Below, piece after piece: positions 35,010 through 46,297 of a stretch of DNA of 64,000 nt. Source of the stretch: Rotaria macrura (taxonomy: Eukaryota > Rotifera > Eurotatoria > Philodinida > Philodinidae). The translations under genes were made by a program, and so were the position numbers. Below the pieces are notes generated by a model that was not told where the DNA came from, made no database searches, and saw only the letters and a program-made list of their open reading frames with translations. The stretch's first letter is position 1, and each line of letters opens with the position of its first letter. The DNA is taken from positions 54,921-118,920 of the forward strand of contig OENT01000424.1 in NCBI GenBank assembly GCA_900239685.1. The letters are read 5' to 3'.

Positions 35010-36476
35010 ATGGCAAAATCTTTGAAAGACTCTTCAAGAAAAACGACCGATGGTTTTATTCGTCATTTAGATGGTTTAACTGGAGAGGGTTTATCAACAC
35101 TAGCTGTCGTCAGATCACAAGAGGTGAGCAATAATGAAGAATACGACGTAATTATTATTGGTGCTGGCTTCGCCGGTCTTGTTGCTGCCCGTGAGCTCAG
35201 TCTTCGAGGAAGAAAAGTATTGATCGTTGAAGCAAAAGATCGAATCGGCGGGCGAACATTCACAACCCAACTTGATAATCGAAATCTTGAAATCGGTGGT
35301 ACATGGATTCATTGGAGTCAACCACACGTATGGGCAGAAGTCACACGCTATGGATTTTCATTGACTGAGTCGACTGGTGCAACAGCTGCTCGACTGAGTA
35401 TCTTGCTTGATAATGGTACTAACTTGAAAGATGTATTAATGGCCGATCACTGGTTAGCTATGGGTGAAGCAATGGAAAAATATAGTAATGTTGACGGAAT
35501 TCAAGGTCGACGAGTAATACCACTGCCACATGCACCTTTGACTTCTGCTGAAACTGTACATGAATATGATCGATTGTCTATGCAAGATCGGTTAGATCAA
35601 GTTTGCGGCTCACTAGAAGCTAACGAAGATACATTACAAATGTTAAAATCGTTACTTTCAATGAATATGCAGGGTGATATTGCACAAGGAGGATTTATTG
35701 ATCATCTTCGCTGGTGGGCACTGGGTGATTATGATATGAATCGAATGTTTGAAAAGCTCGGTCGATATAAAATAAAAGAAGGAACAAGTGCATTAGCTCG
35801 AGCCATACTGGATGATTGTAAACAAGTAACGTTATTGTTATCGACACCTGTTCAGTCGATCGATCGTTCTACTGCAAATAATGTTGTCATTCGTACGCAA
35901 ACAGGTCAATTACTAATTGGTCGAACAGCAATCGTTACTGTTCCTTTGAATGCTTTGAAAAAAATAGACTTCATTCCAGCTCTGAGATCAGAAAAGCAAG
36001 AAGCAGTGAGCAATGGTCAATGTTCAGGAGGGACAAAATTTTGGGTTAAACTGGAAAAGCCTGTTGGTAATTGGTTTGGTCTTGCACCATATCCAAATCC
36101 AATTACAATGGCTTATAGTGATGATCAAGATGGATCTATTATCGTTGGATTTGGACCAGATAATATACTTGATATTAAGAATATAGATGTCATAGAAAAG
36201 GAATTAAGTAAATTTCTATCGAATATCAAAGTCAGTTGTCTCCTGGGACATGACTGGCGAAATGATCCATTTGTATTGAGTACGTGGTCTTGGTATAAGC
36301 CAGGTCAAATGTCATCAAGTCTTACTGCCCTTCAAAGTTCAGAACCACCAGTATTCTTTGCCAGTGGTGACATATCCGATGGTTGGCGAGGATTTATTGA
36401 TGGCGCTCTAGAAAGTGGCCTTCGAAGTGTCAGACATGTTCAGCAATATCTCAGTCAACATTCTACTAAACTTTAG
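35010..36476 (+). CDS. flavin-containing amine oxidase
   Basis: A complete 488-aa single exon. After about 44 variable residues comes the FAD-binding Rossmann motif VIIIGAGFAGLVAARELS (GxGxxG at 51-56), then Glu74 in LIVEAKDRIGGR, which binds the ribose. GGTWIHWSQPHVWAEV (97 onward) is the second flavin motif. The C-terminal FAD-contact segment FFASGDISDGWRGFIDGALE ends the domain. The protein should oxidise an amine to an imine while reducing O2 to H2O2; the substrate is unknown. The Cys that tethers FAD covalently in animal MAO-A/B is absent (WSWYKPGQ at the equivalent place), so FAD is probably non-covalent, as in many bacterial enzymes. There is no C-terminal membrane anchor. Lack of introns and bacterial-like motifs make horizontal origin plausible. 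An AATAAA lies at 36696-36701. Confidence 0.9.
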   Translation: MAKSLKDSSRKTTDGFIRHLDGLTGEGLSTLAVVRSQEVSNNEEYDVIIIGAGFAGLVAARELSLRGRKVLIVEAKDRIGGRTFTTQLDNRNLEIGGTWIHWSQPHVWAEVTRYGFSLTESTGATAARLSILLDNGTNLKDVLMADHWLAMGEAMEKYSNVDGIQGRRVIPLPHAPLTSAETVHEYDRLSMQDRLDQVCGSLEANEDTLQMLKSLLSMNMQGDIAQGGFIDHLRWWALGDYDMNRMFEKLGRYKIKEGTSALARAILDDCKQVTLLLSTPVQSIDRSTANNVVIRTQTGQLLIGRTAIVTVPLNALKKIDFIPALRSEKQEAVSNGQCSGGTKFWVKLEKPVGNWFGLAPYPNPITMAYSDDQDGSIIVGFGPDNILDIKNIDVIEKELSKFLSNIKVSCLLGHDWRNDPFVLSTWSWYKPGQMSSSLTALQSSEPPVFFASGDISDGWRGFIDGALESGLRSVRHVQQYLSQHSTKL

Positions 36477-38662
36477 TTTTGAAATCAAAATTTGCTTCTG
36501 TATCAGAAATTATTAATGGGAATATTTTAATTTTTCTAAATTTTTTTGTTAATATTCAAATTTGAGCTATTTTAGTATCTGTCAAAATCGTTTATTTCTA
36601 TTTGTTCTCGTAGTTTCTTGACGCTATTGTAGATTTATATAGGAAAAAGTAACATATATATATATAACCGAAAATGATTCATTTATAACAGTTATAATAA
36701 ATATTCAATTTCTGTCAATGTTCTTATTTAACATTCACTATGGTTCACGGCGATCACTAGATATTACTTCAAAATATTCTTATTGATTGTTGAAATATAA
36801 TTACGAATGATAATCCTATTTTTAGTAGTAGTTCTGGAATAAGTTCATGAATTCTCTGTTCAATACCAATGTGATTTCATACTTACGAATTCTTCACAGT
36901 TCTGAGAATATGAAATTCTTAGTAGTTTAAAAAAATAAAATGAAATCTAAAGGTACATTTTATTTTTAATCGGTGCCTTAGTTTTGATTATTATAACCAT
37001 GCAACTTTATTAGCAATCAAGTTCCTGTTACTCAATCAATCATGAGTTAATTCTGCTTTAGAACTTGGAATTGGTTTTATCTTTAATAGTTAGATCGTAA
37101 AACATGATTTATGGGTTGTCGTCTCTTTAAAAATCGATATATGATATTACAGTATTTGGAATCTAATTTAAAAGTGCTGCTCATAGTTGACATCTTAGAT
37201 AGAAATGTAAATCTCATTTTGTCCGATGTTACTAATAATAGAGATATTTTTCCATTCGAATTTTTTATTTTTGCAATACATCTCTTCTTCATTACTTGTT
37301 CTAATAGGTAATCGTCCAGTAATACGAAAAGAAAACATGTTCATTCATAATTATGAACTATTTTCGATAGACAATGCTTTACAGGATCCCATATTAGTAG
37401 CCTCTCTAGTAAACAGACGGAAAACTATAAAGACCGTTATCATAACGTGGCAACGATGCAAATTTTCGTTCTATTTATTTCAACGTTTTTCTAGCGTGTG
37501 CTTCATAATGATAGATTTTTTGGCTTCGAGACTGTCGGAAGGGATCAAAAATTAGAGGTGGTTTAATGGAGAGCAACCTTATTAAATCATAATGAAGAAA
37601 CCACATCTTCTTCCACACACATACACACTCACACACACACATTCATATCCTTCCCACTGAATAGAAGACTAACGGGTCTTTATTTTTGTTCTAATAATTA
37701 TATAAGTTTGAAAGTGGACCTCTCTTTCGATTCATTTTTTTCATCGTGCACACTAAACCTTGAAATATCGCACTTAAAAATGCGCAATGACGTTGTAGAG
37801 ATTAAATTAAAATGCCAATACCAACTGTTATATCTAGATATGTTACGCAATGACAAAGCCTATGTAGGGTGAACCAGTTTTCTTGGCAGCTTTCGAAATT
37901 CTTTCTTTTTTTATTTGTCTCAAAACAGATTTCAATGCATTATGAATAATTTTAAAGAACTATGAATTTCTTTGCAATATTTTACTTTTTTTTGTTGATC
38001 ATCATGTATGAAGAAATTAAATCTTCAAAGATCAAGGAACCCCCCCCCCCCTCCGCTCCTTTCGTTTGGAACATATGTCTATATGTTGCAAATTAGATTC
38101 TAGAGAACCGCACAAATTTTATTTAAAAAGCAGCACTCGTAATATAGCACAGCTGATGCATGAAGGAATCAAATTGAGTAGTCTATGATCATTAAATTAG
38201 AAGAATGAAAATGATCAACAAAAACTATTCGAATTTTTCATTTCTTTGCTTGCACATAGTTCGAGTTCAGTGGGTTTCTCGTACGCTAAAAAACTTATAA
38301 TCATAACGATGAGCTTTAACTCTTAACTGAGGTTGAACAGAAAATCTACATATTAATTCTGAATATTTCACAATGAGTGAATAACAATTCCTAGTTAGCC
38401 GTCCTTGCTAGATTTATCCGAGATTATCAAAAATAGGAAATTTCAAACATTTGTCTGATCATTTTGAAAAAATTTTATACTAATACTTTGGATTTTTGAA
38501 GTAAGAACACTTCATCCCCGCTCGTGATCGTGATAGCCTTGCTTGATTCTTCAATCTATTATTTACTATATAATATGATAGGAGCGTCCGAATAATGCAG
38601 AATTTCATCAAATTTATTTGATCATTTTTCAATTTAAAAATTTTACATAGAAAAGCAAGTAA
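36477..38662. other. intergenic region
   Basis: Contains the 3' flank of the amine oxidase, a (CA)n-like stretch at about 37615-37641 and a run of 12 C at 38040-38051. Short overlapping frames at 37083-37555 are not convincing. An AATAAA for the LRR gene lies on the minus strand at 38613-38618. Confidence 0.4.
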
Positions 38663-39433
38663 TTAAACCTCGATTTCAAACATTTTCTTTGTACGAGCTT
38701 TATCTCGAAGTTTCATTTTTCCTGTTTCTGTTAAATTACAATTCTTGATATCAAATTTTTCTAATGTCTGATTATGTTCCAACATTTGAAGAAGATAACC
38801 AATGCATAAATCAGTTATAAATATATTAAATGAAAGTATTAAAACTTTCAATGTTCTATTACGATGAATCATAATATTTGTTAATTGTCTCACTCCTTCA
38901 TTTCCGATTTCATTATGTGATAACCATAATTCAGTTAGCTTTTGATTTGTTTGAAGCACTTCACATAAATCTTCTAAACCATCATTTGATATGCCATTTT
39001 TATTAAGAAAAAGCCTTTCCAGAAACGAATATCGATTTATTAAAAGAGCGCGAGTTAACCAATGAACACCGATATCAGATATGTGGTTATAAGTAAGATT
39101 GAGACTTTTTAACGTTGAATTATTCATTAAATTTGAAGATAAAATTGAAGCGCCTTGTGATGATATTTTATTTCCACATAGATTAAGTTCAACGCAATTT
39201 TTATTTGCCAAAATTCGTTTTACAACAATAAACATATCATGATCAATCAAATTCCAATAGGATAGATCAAGGTGTGTTTTTGGTTCGCACAATGCAATTC
39301 TTTCTTCTAATTTTTTATTTAAGTATATTTCTGAAATAAAATTTTGTTTTGTGGTCGTTGTCGTAATTTCATACAATCGAAATGAGCTTGATTGCAAACA
39401 TGGAAATACTAAGTTAGTCTTTTTCTGCATCAT
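38663..39433 (-). CDS. leucine-rich repeat (RNI-type) protein
   Basis: A 256-aa frame from the ATG at 39433. The longer frame to 39445 would need a GTG start and meets a stop just upstream. After about 50 N-terminal residues come seven repeats of about 28 residues of the ribonuclease-inhibitor/NLR class, for example LNLCGNKISSQGASILSSNL and LWLSHNEIGNEGVRQLTNIM. A closing segment ends GKMKLRDKARTKKMFEIEV. This tail parallels that of the ART-LRR protein at 46298-47785 (SGIEKLKTTARQKQYFELL). The two LRR blocks are therefore related, and this gene may derive from an ART-LRR gene that lost its enzyme domain. It should form a curved protein-binding solenoid; the partner is unknown. There is no signal peptide. 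Confidence 0.8.
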   Translation of the reverse strand: MMQKKTNLVFPCLQSSSFRLYEITTTTTKQNFISEIYLNKKLEERIALCEPKTHLDLSYWNLIDHDMFIVVKRILANKNCVELNLCGNKISSQGASILSSNLMNNSTLKSLNLTYNHISDIGVHWLTRALLINRYSFLERLFLNKNGISNDGLEDLCEVLQTNQKLTELWLSHNEIGNEGVRQLTNIMIHRNRTLKVLILSFNIFITDLCIGYLLQMLEHNQTLEKFDIKNCNLTETGKMKLRDKARTKKMFEIEV

Positions 39434-40147
39434 CGATCTATTCACTTGATATTAGTCCTAGAAAAATTTTATCATTAAAATTTTCTTTTTCTAAATAATA
39501 TTTGCAAATTTAATGCAACAAAGCATTTCCTTTTACGATCTTTGTTTGCCGTTTTGATAAAAATTTCCGTTATGGCACGTAACCATATACACTACGTTGA
39601 TATGGCACCCATCCATTTTGTATGGGAAAAAATTAGTTTTTGCTAGTGTATGCTCATGCATAGAGAAATTAACTTGAAACGCATGCCTAGGACTAAGTCA
39701 CATTTAGTTATCTATAATTTAACATACAGTCAACTTATCACAACCGTTCTTAATAAATGTTTACGTACCTTTATTTTACGTGTGTATATGAAAACCGTAT
39801 GCATAATTAATATGGTTACTCTATAGTCATGCATGTTTCATTTTCTCACACAACATACGACGAAAAATCAGGAAAAAAACAACGAAAATAGTTGATTTTA
39901 TCTTGATTGATATGTTTCTCTCAATACGATTGGGCAACATGAATCAAGGATGCTTCAATACAAATAATCATGCACAACAACATCGTATTAACCTTGGTTA
40001 ATGTAAGTTTTTTTTTATTGAATTTCATACTTCCATTTATTGCTTTCAATGTTTATCATGAAAAAATATTTGTCTTTGATAGATTTTGTTCGTAATTTTT
40101 GATTGTATAACGATTAAAACAAAAATAAAGAAAAAAAAAAGGGATAG
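39434..40147. other. intergenic region
   Basis: Upstream flank of the LRR gene. No ADP-ribosyltransferase remnant is visible here. The A-rich end (40120-40140) is a T-run on the minus strand and serves the tRNA below. Confidence 0.4.
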
Positions 40148-40219
40148 TAGCAGCGAGTAGTTTCGATCTACCGACCTCTGAGTTATGAGCCCAGCACGCT
40201 TCCACTGCGCCACGCTGCT
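40148..40219 (-). tRNA. initiator tRNA-Met (CAT)
   Basis: A 72-nt cloverleaf on the minus strand. The acceptor AGCAGCG pairs with CGCTGCT and gives the eukaryotic-initiator A1-U72 pair and discriminator A. The D-arm holds the A-box TGGCGCAGTGG. The anticodon arm is CTGGG-CTCATAA-CTCAG (anticodon CAT). The T-arm GGTAG-ATCGAAA-CTACT has A54 and A60, the initiator hallmarks, and includes the B-box GATCGAAAC. CCA is not encoded. A run of ten T follows within 10 nt and would terminate RNA polymerase III. Pair 30-40 in the anticodon stem is G-U, where initiators normally have three G-C pairs. Confidence 0.95.
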
Positions 40220-40916
40220 TACACATCATATACATAAATAAATGTGACAATAGATGTTTATCCATACTTTCGATGACCGATACACTTCGTACACTTATAC
40301 TTCTAAGCATTAAGTTATATTAAATTATCTTTTTATCATTTCTCTGGAAATGATTATTTAGCCTGTTTTTTTTTGTCTATTTATTTCATTCATAGACATA
40401 GACGATATTCAAATGGAATATTAAGATGCGTTCCTTCCTCGAATTCATTGTACAATGTACATTTGATTGAATGCATAATGTATATAACAATGTGTCATTT
40501 TTGCCTGGTTACTGATGTAAATCAATGCAATAAAATTTTAAATAAATAAAAATCATTAGAAAATTTGCATTCAATGTTTTAAATATTTTGTACATCTTGT
40601 ATATCCAATTAAATCAATGTAAATCTATTAGATCTTATAGTTGCGAAACGATAGTTACATGCTCATGTCCAAAACTTTGATACACTCATCTATGATAATG
40701 TACTGCAATCTGACGAATAAACGATCTTTTGTTTGAAACAATGAACTTCTTCAATTATTTGAAAGATACAAACGGGTAGGAAACTATCTAAAATATGCTT
40801 GCCATCTAGTAAGATAAAAGTGTGATATATTCAAGTATTCGTTAAATTTATTATCAATAAATTGATGAGAATATGAATGCAAAAAAACCACAAGCCACTT
40901 TGTGCAGCATTTCACA
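40220..40916. other. intergenic region
   Basis: No gene is seen. An AATAAA for B-box gene B is on the minus strand at 40847-40852. Confidence 0.4.
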
Positions 40917-42014
40917 TCAAGGTAGAATACAAACACAATCACCGACTCCGAATAGATAAAATTCGATTTGCCATGGAAACGGGCATTTTTTTACATCAAC
41001 TTTTAACTTTTTATTATTCTTTGTTCGTTGATTGACATAACTAATCTCTTGATTATCACAATCTAGTTGCAGTTCAATTTCAAACGAAGCTTTACCGCTC
41101 AAATCTTGTACATTAATTTCCAACTCTGTTTCATTATCAGGTAAATCCAACTTATCATTGCTTGACCATCCACAAAGCCTATAACCTGCTTCAGCTTCAC
41201 CATCTATTGGTACTAAGGCTGAGACAATGCCAAAGCTAGCTACATATTCCAGTGTACTCTTTTTGAACAGAAAATGAATTTTATGTGTACCGGATGAGTA
41301 TTTACCTATTACACGCACGTAAGCTGTACTATGCTGTGGGCCGATATGGGTCACCATAAAACCATTATTTTCAATCCGAATCGGACCGAATGATTCTCCA
41401 AACTTTTCCATATGCTTTAATGGTTGTAATCTTGTCGAAACATACATTTTGGCAACAAGTATTTCGTTTGGATTCTCTTCTATTGTTATCACATGAGAAA
41501 ATGAGTTGACATCATCTTTCAATTTTTGTAGCAGGGTTGTCCATTTTTGAAGATCTGCTTCAATATAATCATCTTGAACACGAGCTTTTCCTAGCTGTTC
41601 AGCAAGACCGTGTAATTCTTTTGATACTATCAATGGACATATTCAACGATGAATAACAAAGAATGATCAATTTATTACTAACGAACCTTTTTCTAAACTC
41701 GTCAACTTTTTCACTTGTACTCTAGCATCTTCCGCCATCTGTTGAATCTTCCTAATCGAAGCCTTTTCCCATTGAGAAATATGTTTCAGACTAGGTAGAT
41801 CGTTGATACGTTTGCTTTCATTGTCAATGATGACTTGTTGTAGAGTGTCATGTTCCTGAATAATAGAGTCTAGTTCATGACTAAGAGTATCCCGATGATC
41901 ATTAAGATGTTTTCGACAAAATACTTGCAAACATCCTTCACATCTAAATATGCCCGCATTTTTATTCCCACACGCACCGCAAAGTGCCTTCACAGATGTT
42001 GATGACGACGCCAT
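40917..42014 (-). CDS. B-box zinc-finger protein with SPRY-like tail (copy B)
   Basis: Two exons: 41687-42014 and 40917-41626, with a 60-nt GT-AG intron at 41627-41686 in the same phase as copies A and C. The product is 345 aa. The B-box ligands are Cys12, 15, 25, 28, 33 and His36, 40 (RCEGCLQVFCRKH in the core). A helical linker (LKHISQWEKASIRKIQQMAE and EQLGKARVQDDYIEADLQKW) suggests coiled-coil dimerisation. The C-terminal domain shows KIHFLFKKS, GWSSNDKLDL, IELQLDCDNQEISYVNQRT and CPFPWQIEFYLFGVGD. It ends a few residues earlier than its paralogues. The ATG at 42014 is preferred over one at 42086 because it matches copy C. Copy C starts upstream on the same strand, 211 bp away, so B and C form a tandem pair. 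Confidence 0.87.
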
Positions 42015-42225
42015 GAAAATTTTGACTTGTGAAACAAAAAAATGAAGAAAAGAACGATGCACATTTCTCCCCAACACGTGAATCACAAGTTGTGATTCAC
42101 AACAGACAACACGAGGAAAGAAATGTACAAGCTTTCTGTGAAACTATTATTTAGTTTTTGTTTGTTTATTGTTTCAGTTAAATGCTAGTGTTCAAAACTA
42201 ATCATAGTTAGTAAAGAAAAACTTG

Positions 42226-43323
42226 TTATAGTTGAAATGATGAAAGAAGTCGAACACAATCTCCAATATCATAGACATAAAAATAAAGTTTCCATGGTAG
42301 AGGACACTTTTCAATATCAACATTGATTTTTCTCGTTTGCTTTGTTTTTTCATTGAAATAACTGATATTGTGTTGATCACAATCAATGAAAAATGTAATA
42401 TGAAACTTTGTTTTTCCTTTTAAATCTCGAAAATGTTTTTCATGCGGTGAACAACATGGAGAAGGAATGATGCAATCATTACTTTGCCACCCGTACGTTA
42501 TGTATTGTGATTCAGTTGATGTCAACGGTATTGGCATTAATGTTGACATTATATTAAACGAAAGAATAAAATCATTTGTTTTTTTACTGATAAATAATCG
42601 TATTTGATGTTGACCTGTTGAATATTCGTGTGTACCGGTGATATAAGCAGGTGTTCGATGAGGACCGCAATGCATGGCAATATGATTGTTATCATCAAAT
42701 TGAATTTCATTTGAATAGCTGATAAGTGTTTCATTTAATGTTGATTGTTTATCCATTTTTACGATTGCTATGTCATTGATCAATGTTTGCTTCTGATCTT
42801 GATGAAAAATGATCGATGGTGACGGCATTTTCAGATCGTATTGAAGTTGTTCAAGAAGAATTTTCCATCGATAGAGATCTTTCTCAAGATATTCATGATT
42901 TTGACGAGCATTATCTAATTGTTTGGTTATTTGAGTGAATTTTTCTCCAGTACATTCTAAATTATAGCATAGAAAACTTTTCGACTTTCTATTTTTATCA
43001 TACACTTAATTCATCATACCTTTCTGTATTTCAGCAAAGTGTTCAATTTTTATGCGTGCATTTTGTGCTGTTTTTTGTATTTTTAATATTGAATCTTTTT
43101 CCCATTGATTTATTTCATCGATCAATAAAGACGATTGTTTATTGTCATTGAATATTTTAAGCATAACTTCATGCTCCAGAATAAGTTCATCTAATTGAGT
43201 ATTCAAATATTGTCGATGTTCTTTCGTATGTTGAAGACAAAATGTTTGTGAACATCCTTCACATCTAAATACGCCACTTGTACCTTTATTTGCACATACA
43301 GCACAAAATGTTGTTGATGCCAT
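42226..43323 (-). CDS. B-box zinc-finger protein with SPRY-like tail (copy C)
   Basis: Two exons: 43020-43323 and 42226-42956. The 63-nt intron (42957-43019) has clean ends (AAAG|GTATGA...TTTAG|AATG) and splits a Glu codon after its first base. Without splicing the first exon hits a stop at 43006. The product is 344 aa. The B-box is C-x2-C-x10-C-x2-C-x4-C-x2-H-x3-H (Cys7 to His36). A helical region follows (EKDSILKIQKTAQNARIKIE, then LDNARQNHEYLEKDLYRWKI). The SPRY-like domain shows HQIRLFISKKTNDFI, YGWQSNDCI, FFIDCDQHNISYFNEKT and CPLPWKLYFYVYDIGDCVRLL. Its role is probably ligand binding or adaptor function in the cytoplasm; no catalytic domain is present. Confidence 0.87.
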
Positions 43324-44269
43324 GTTTTCGTTTTATGAATGTCTGTTATAAGAAATGAGTATTCTTGCTTTTGATGTCTAATATACTTCATGATGATGAT
43401 GATGATGATGATGACTATGGGTAGGTTTTATAGCAAAGAACGCATAAAAGATGACTAATATTGATCAGTAGTATTCAATAACATGGACTGTTGATCGTCC
43501 TGAAATATGAAACGTGTAGGCACTTTAATAGTTGATTCATATTTCTCATCAAGAGTAATGATGATAAGTACCGATAATAAGTATTTGAATAAAAGAAGAA
43601 AACCATTTGACTAATAAATGGTCATTATGTGTATTACAACCAACGCCTAAACTTGCAATGTGCCTCGTATAAAAAAACAAAAGTTGATCGAAGGATACAA
43701 TCATCCTTTCTCATACTTTGTATGAATAAAAATGAAATAAAAACATGTGGTGGCAGACTAATATAATACATAGCAATCGGAATTCATCGATAAAAATTAT
43801 GCCATGCATGCGGCTAGATCGAAAGCCGCTGCGTGGCCTAGTAAATACGAACTGAATAAATAATCATATTGAAAATTTATCTTCTATCGAAGTAATATGA
43901 TATCAGTATGGTAACTGGAGTAAGAAATCATAATTCAATCAAATATTCAAATAGAATCTAGATGGATGAATGGAAATCTAATTAGAAGTTTATTCGATTT
44001 TCGATTAGCTATACTTGTTCTTTTTGCACGTTATTATCTATTCTACAGTATGTGATTATTTTCACAATAATGACTACTTTTATTATTTTTCATAGGATGT
44101 CCTATGTTATAGTTGATGGTAGCATTTTATGATTATTTTTAAACAGAATAACTTTGAGCATAATCAACAAGTACAAAATTCGAGAAGATACGAAACAAAT
44201 ACATGTATTTAGATTTAAAAGAAATCATTCATTACCAATGGCTATGTAGAAAATTATGAAACGAAAATC
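43324..44269. other. intergenic region with (GAT)n microsatellite
   Basis: A microsatellite of eight GAT units lies at 43390-43413, just upstream of B-box gene C. Nothing else is recognised. Confidence 0.5.
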
Positions 44270-44449
44270 ATGTACGTTGAGGTAGAATTGTCAAAAACTG
44301 AAATGAATTGTATTGTTAATGATTCTGCATTACTTCATTTCAGTAAGGGCACGCTTGGATTTGAATCATTTGATATTGGAACATTAAATAAATATTTTTC
44401 AATGGATTTCGATATCAGTCAATATGTTAATATTACCCGACAAATCTAA
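44270..44449 (+). CDS. possible small ORF or last exon, unknown
   Basis: A 59-codon frame from ATG to TAA. The same frame is open a further 17 codons upstream to a TAA. It reads MYVEVELSKTEMNCIV, DSALLHFSKGTLGFESFDIG and FSMDFDISQYVNITRQI. Composition (balanced Asp/Glu/Ser/Thr, few Lys/Asn runs) looks coding in an otherwise noisy region. No domain is recognised. It may be the last exon of a plus-strand gene, a relic, or chance. Confidence 0.25.
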   Translation: MYVEVELSKTEMNCIVNDSALLHFSKGTLGFESFDIGTLNKYFSMDFDISQYVNITRQI

Positions 44450-45945
44450 CTCCGTATAAGAAATGAAGTGATTAGGTTTGAAGTATTGATTAACGAAAAC
44501 ATCCCTTGACTAAATTACAACTGCGTCATATCAGTTACTTCTATTTGATTAGATACATAGTACAGATAAATCTATTTTGAAGATATACATATGTCTCCGG
44601 TAGACGTGTCATCAATTTAAATTAAAATGAATCAATTTACTTCGTCCGTTTCATTGACAGGATCGATGTTTGCCAAGAAGATCCATGTCAATAATCAAAA
44701 TTGTTTTTTCGTAGTTAATCTTTGGTCTTTTCAATGAAAAGAAATAGTCTGTTGATAATAATGTAACGTGTTCTTTACACTTCTTAAAATATTTTGATCC
44801 TCTATTTTAATGTTAATAACAAATATATTCGTTCAAAAATAGAATAAAGAAAATAACATGCTTCTACAAGTTTAATCTTTTAATTTATCATCCTATCAAA
44901 GTTAAAAAATTGGATATATTTTCAACTATTAATCAAAGCAACATACCAAACGGCTGTTTCACAAAAACGATCAATTAATGAAATAGTCATCATTGTAAAT
45001 ATTATTAAAAATTGGTTTGATTTAATTCCATAAAAGTGATAGAACTCCATTGACGTTAATCATAAGTGAAGCAATTGTCTCCTGGTAATATGATATCCAT
45101 ATTTCGATATTTTTTTACATATTTTCTTGGTCCTATTCTCTATAAAAACTAATCAACGTCTCTTTCTATCCGCTTTATTATGAAAGCAATAAGCACGAAG
45201 TTCAAGTCTCTTAATTTGAAAGTTTTTCTGTATGTTGAGATAATTTATGTAGGTATTGATTGCCAAGTTAATTGTTTCATTTTTCTCCAAAACTATTTTC
45301 ATTCGATTTATTTTGCTGTTTGCTGGTAACAGATGATCAAAAAAAGACTGCTTAATGTTACGTTCTTTCTTGCGTCAGTCTACTAAAAGCAATTATAGGT
45401 ATCAATCTGAAAATACTGAACTGTACCATTGAAGTTTTATGCACCTGATGATTATGGTTCTGAAAATTTGCTTACAATTTCAGCACACGACTTATCAATA
45501 GAGTCGAGGGAATATTTTATTTTTTTAGAACCATTCTCTCAATCTACGTACACGCTGTTTTATCGATTCGTTCACACAAAATGAAAGATAAGATGATTTT
45601 CTTTCAAGCTATCTGAGATCGAACATCTTCAGAAATATAGTTTAGTGACATATAAGTTCAGTGGTCAAATCCATTTTCTATATATATATATACATTCAGA
45701 ACATTGTCCTATTTTATGTCGCATCTCCCATAATAACATAACTGATATTCACAAATTATTTTCAACAATTTCATCTTCAGTAAACCATTTAATGTAGAAC
45801 TGTTACTTACACCATGCACTGTAGTTGTAACATTGTTCTGTTTTTTATATGCGACTCCGTGCATTATTTTCCTTAAAAAGCTGATTCAAGCTGAATCTAT
45901 CCATGTTGAGTAAGTTGATGAAATCCGCTCACAATAATTAGATTT
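44450..45945. other. no recognised gene
   Basis: AT-rich, no supported frame. A short TA tract lies at about 45678-45692. Confidence 0.4.
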
Positions 45946-45948
45946 ACA

Positions 45949-46226
45949 ATTTTGTTCAAAGTCTGAATCTGTTTCCTCGAAGGTATCAAGACAATTTGAT
46001 TGCAACACGAAATTTTTTATATAAATTCAAAAATCAAACTACATTGAAATTCGAATGGTATTCTATCATTGATGTGCTCGACTATTTCTGCTCATTAACA
46101 ATAGTTTGCACATGTGTACTGTTCTCACTATTATTTCTACTGGTTTATCTGCCTTACGTTTTTGAACATGTACCATTCAATGTTTTGAGCGAAACACAAA
46201 ATTTGTCGTACTCTTTCAAAGAGTGA
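45949..46226 (+). CDS. possible exon with membrane segment
   Basis: The frame is open from an acceptor-like AATTAG (ending 45948) to a TGA at 46224-46226, about 92 codons, without an ATG. It contains LKFEWYSIIDVLDYF, a hydrophobic segment of about 25 residues (LTIVCTCVLFSLLFLLVYLP) and NVLSETQNLSYSFKE at the end. Codon use looks coding. It would encode the last part of a membrane protein. Upstream exons were not found and no family is recognised. It lies 71 bp from the convergent ART-LRR gene. Confidence 0.25.
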
Positions 46227-46297
46227 CGCTAATCGTATTTTATGAGACATTTTTAAAATACCATGGTGAAACACACAAGAAAACAACACATCAACTA

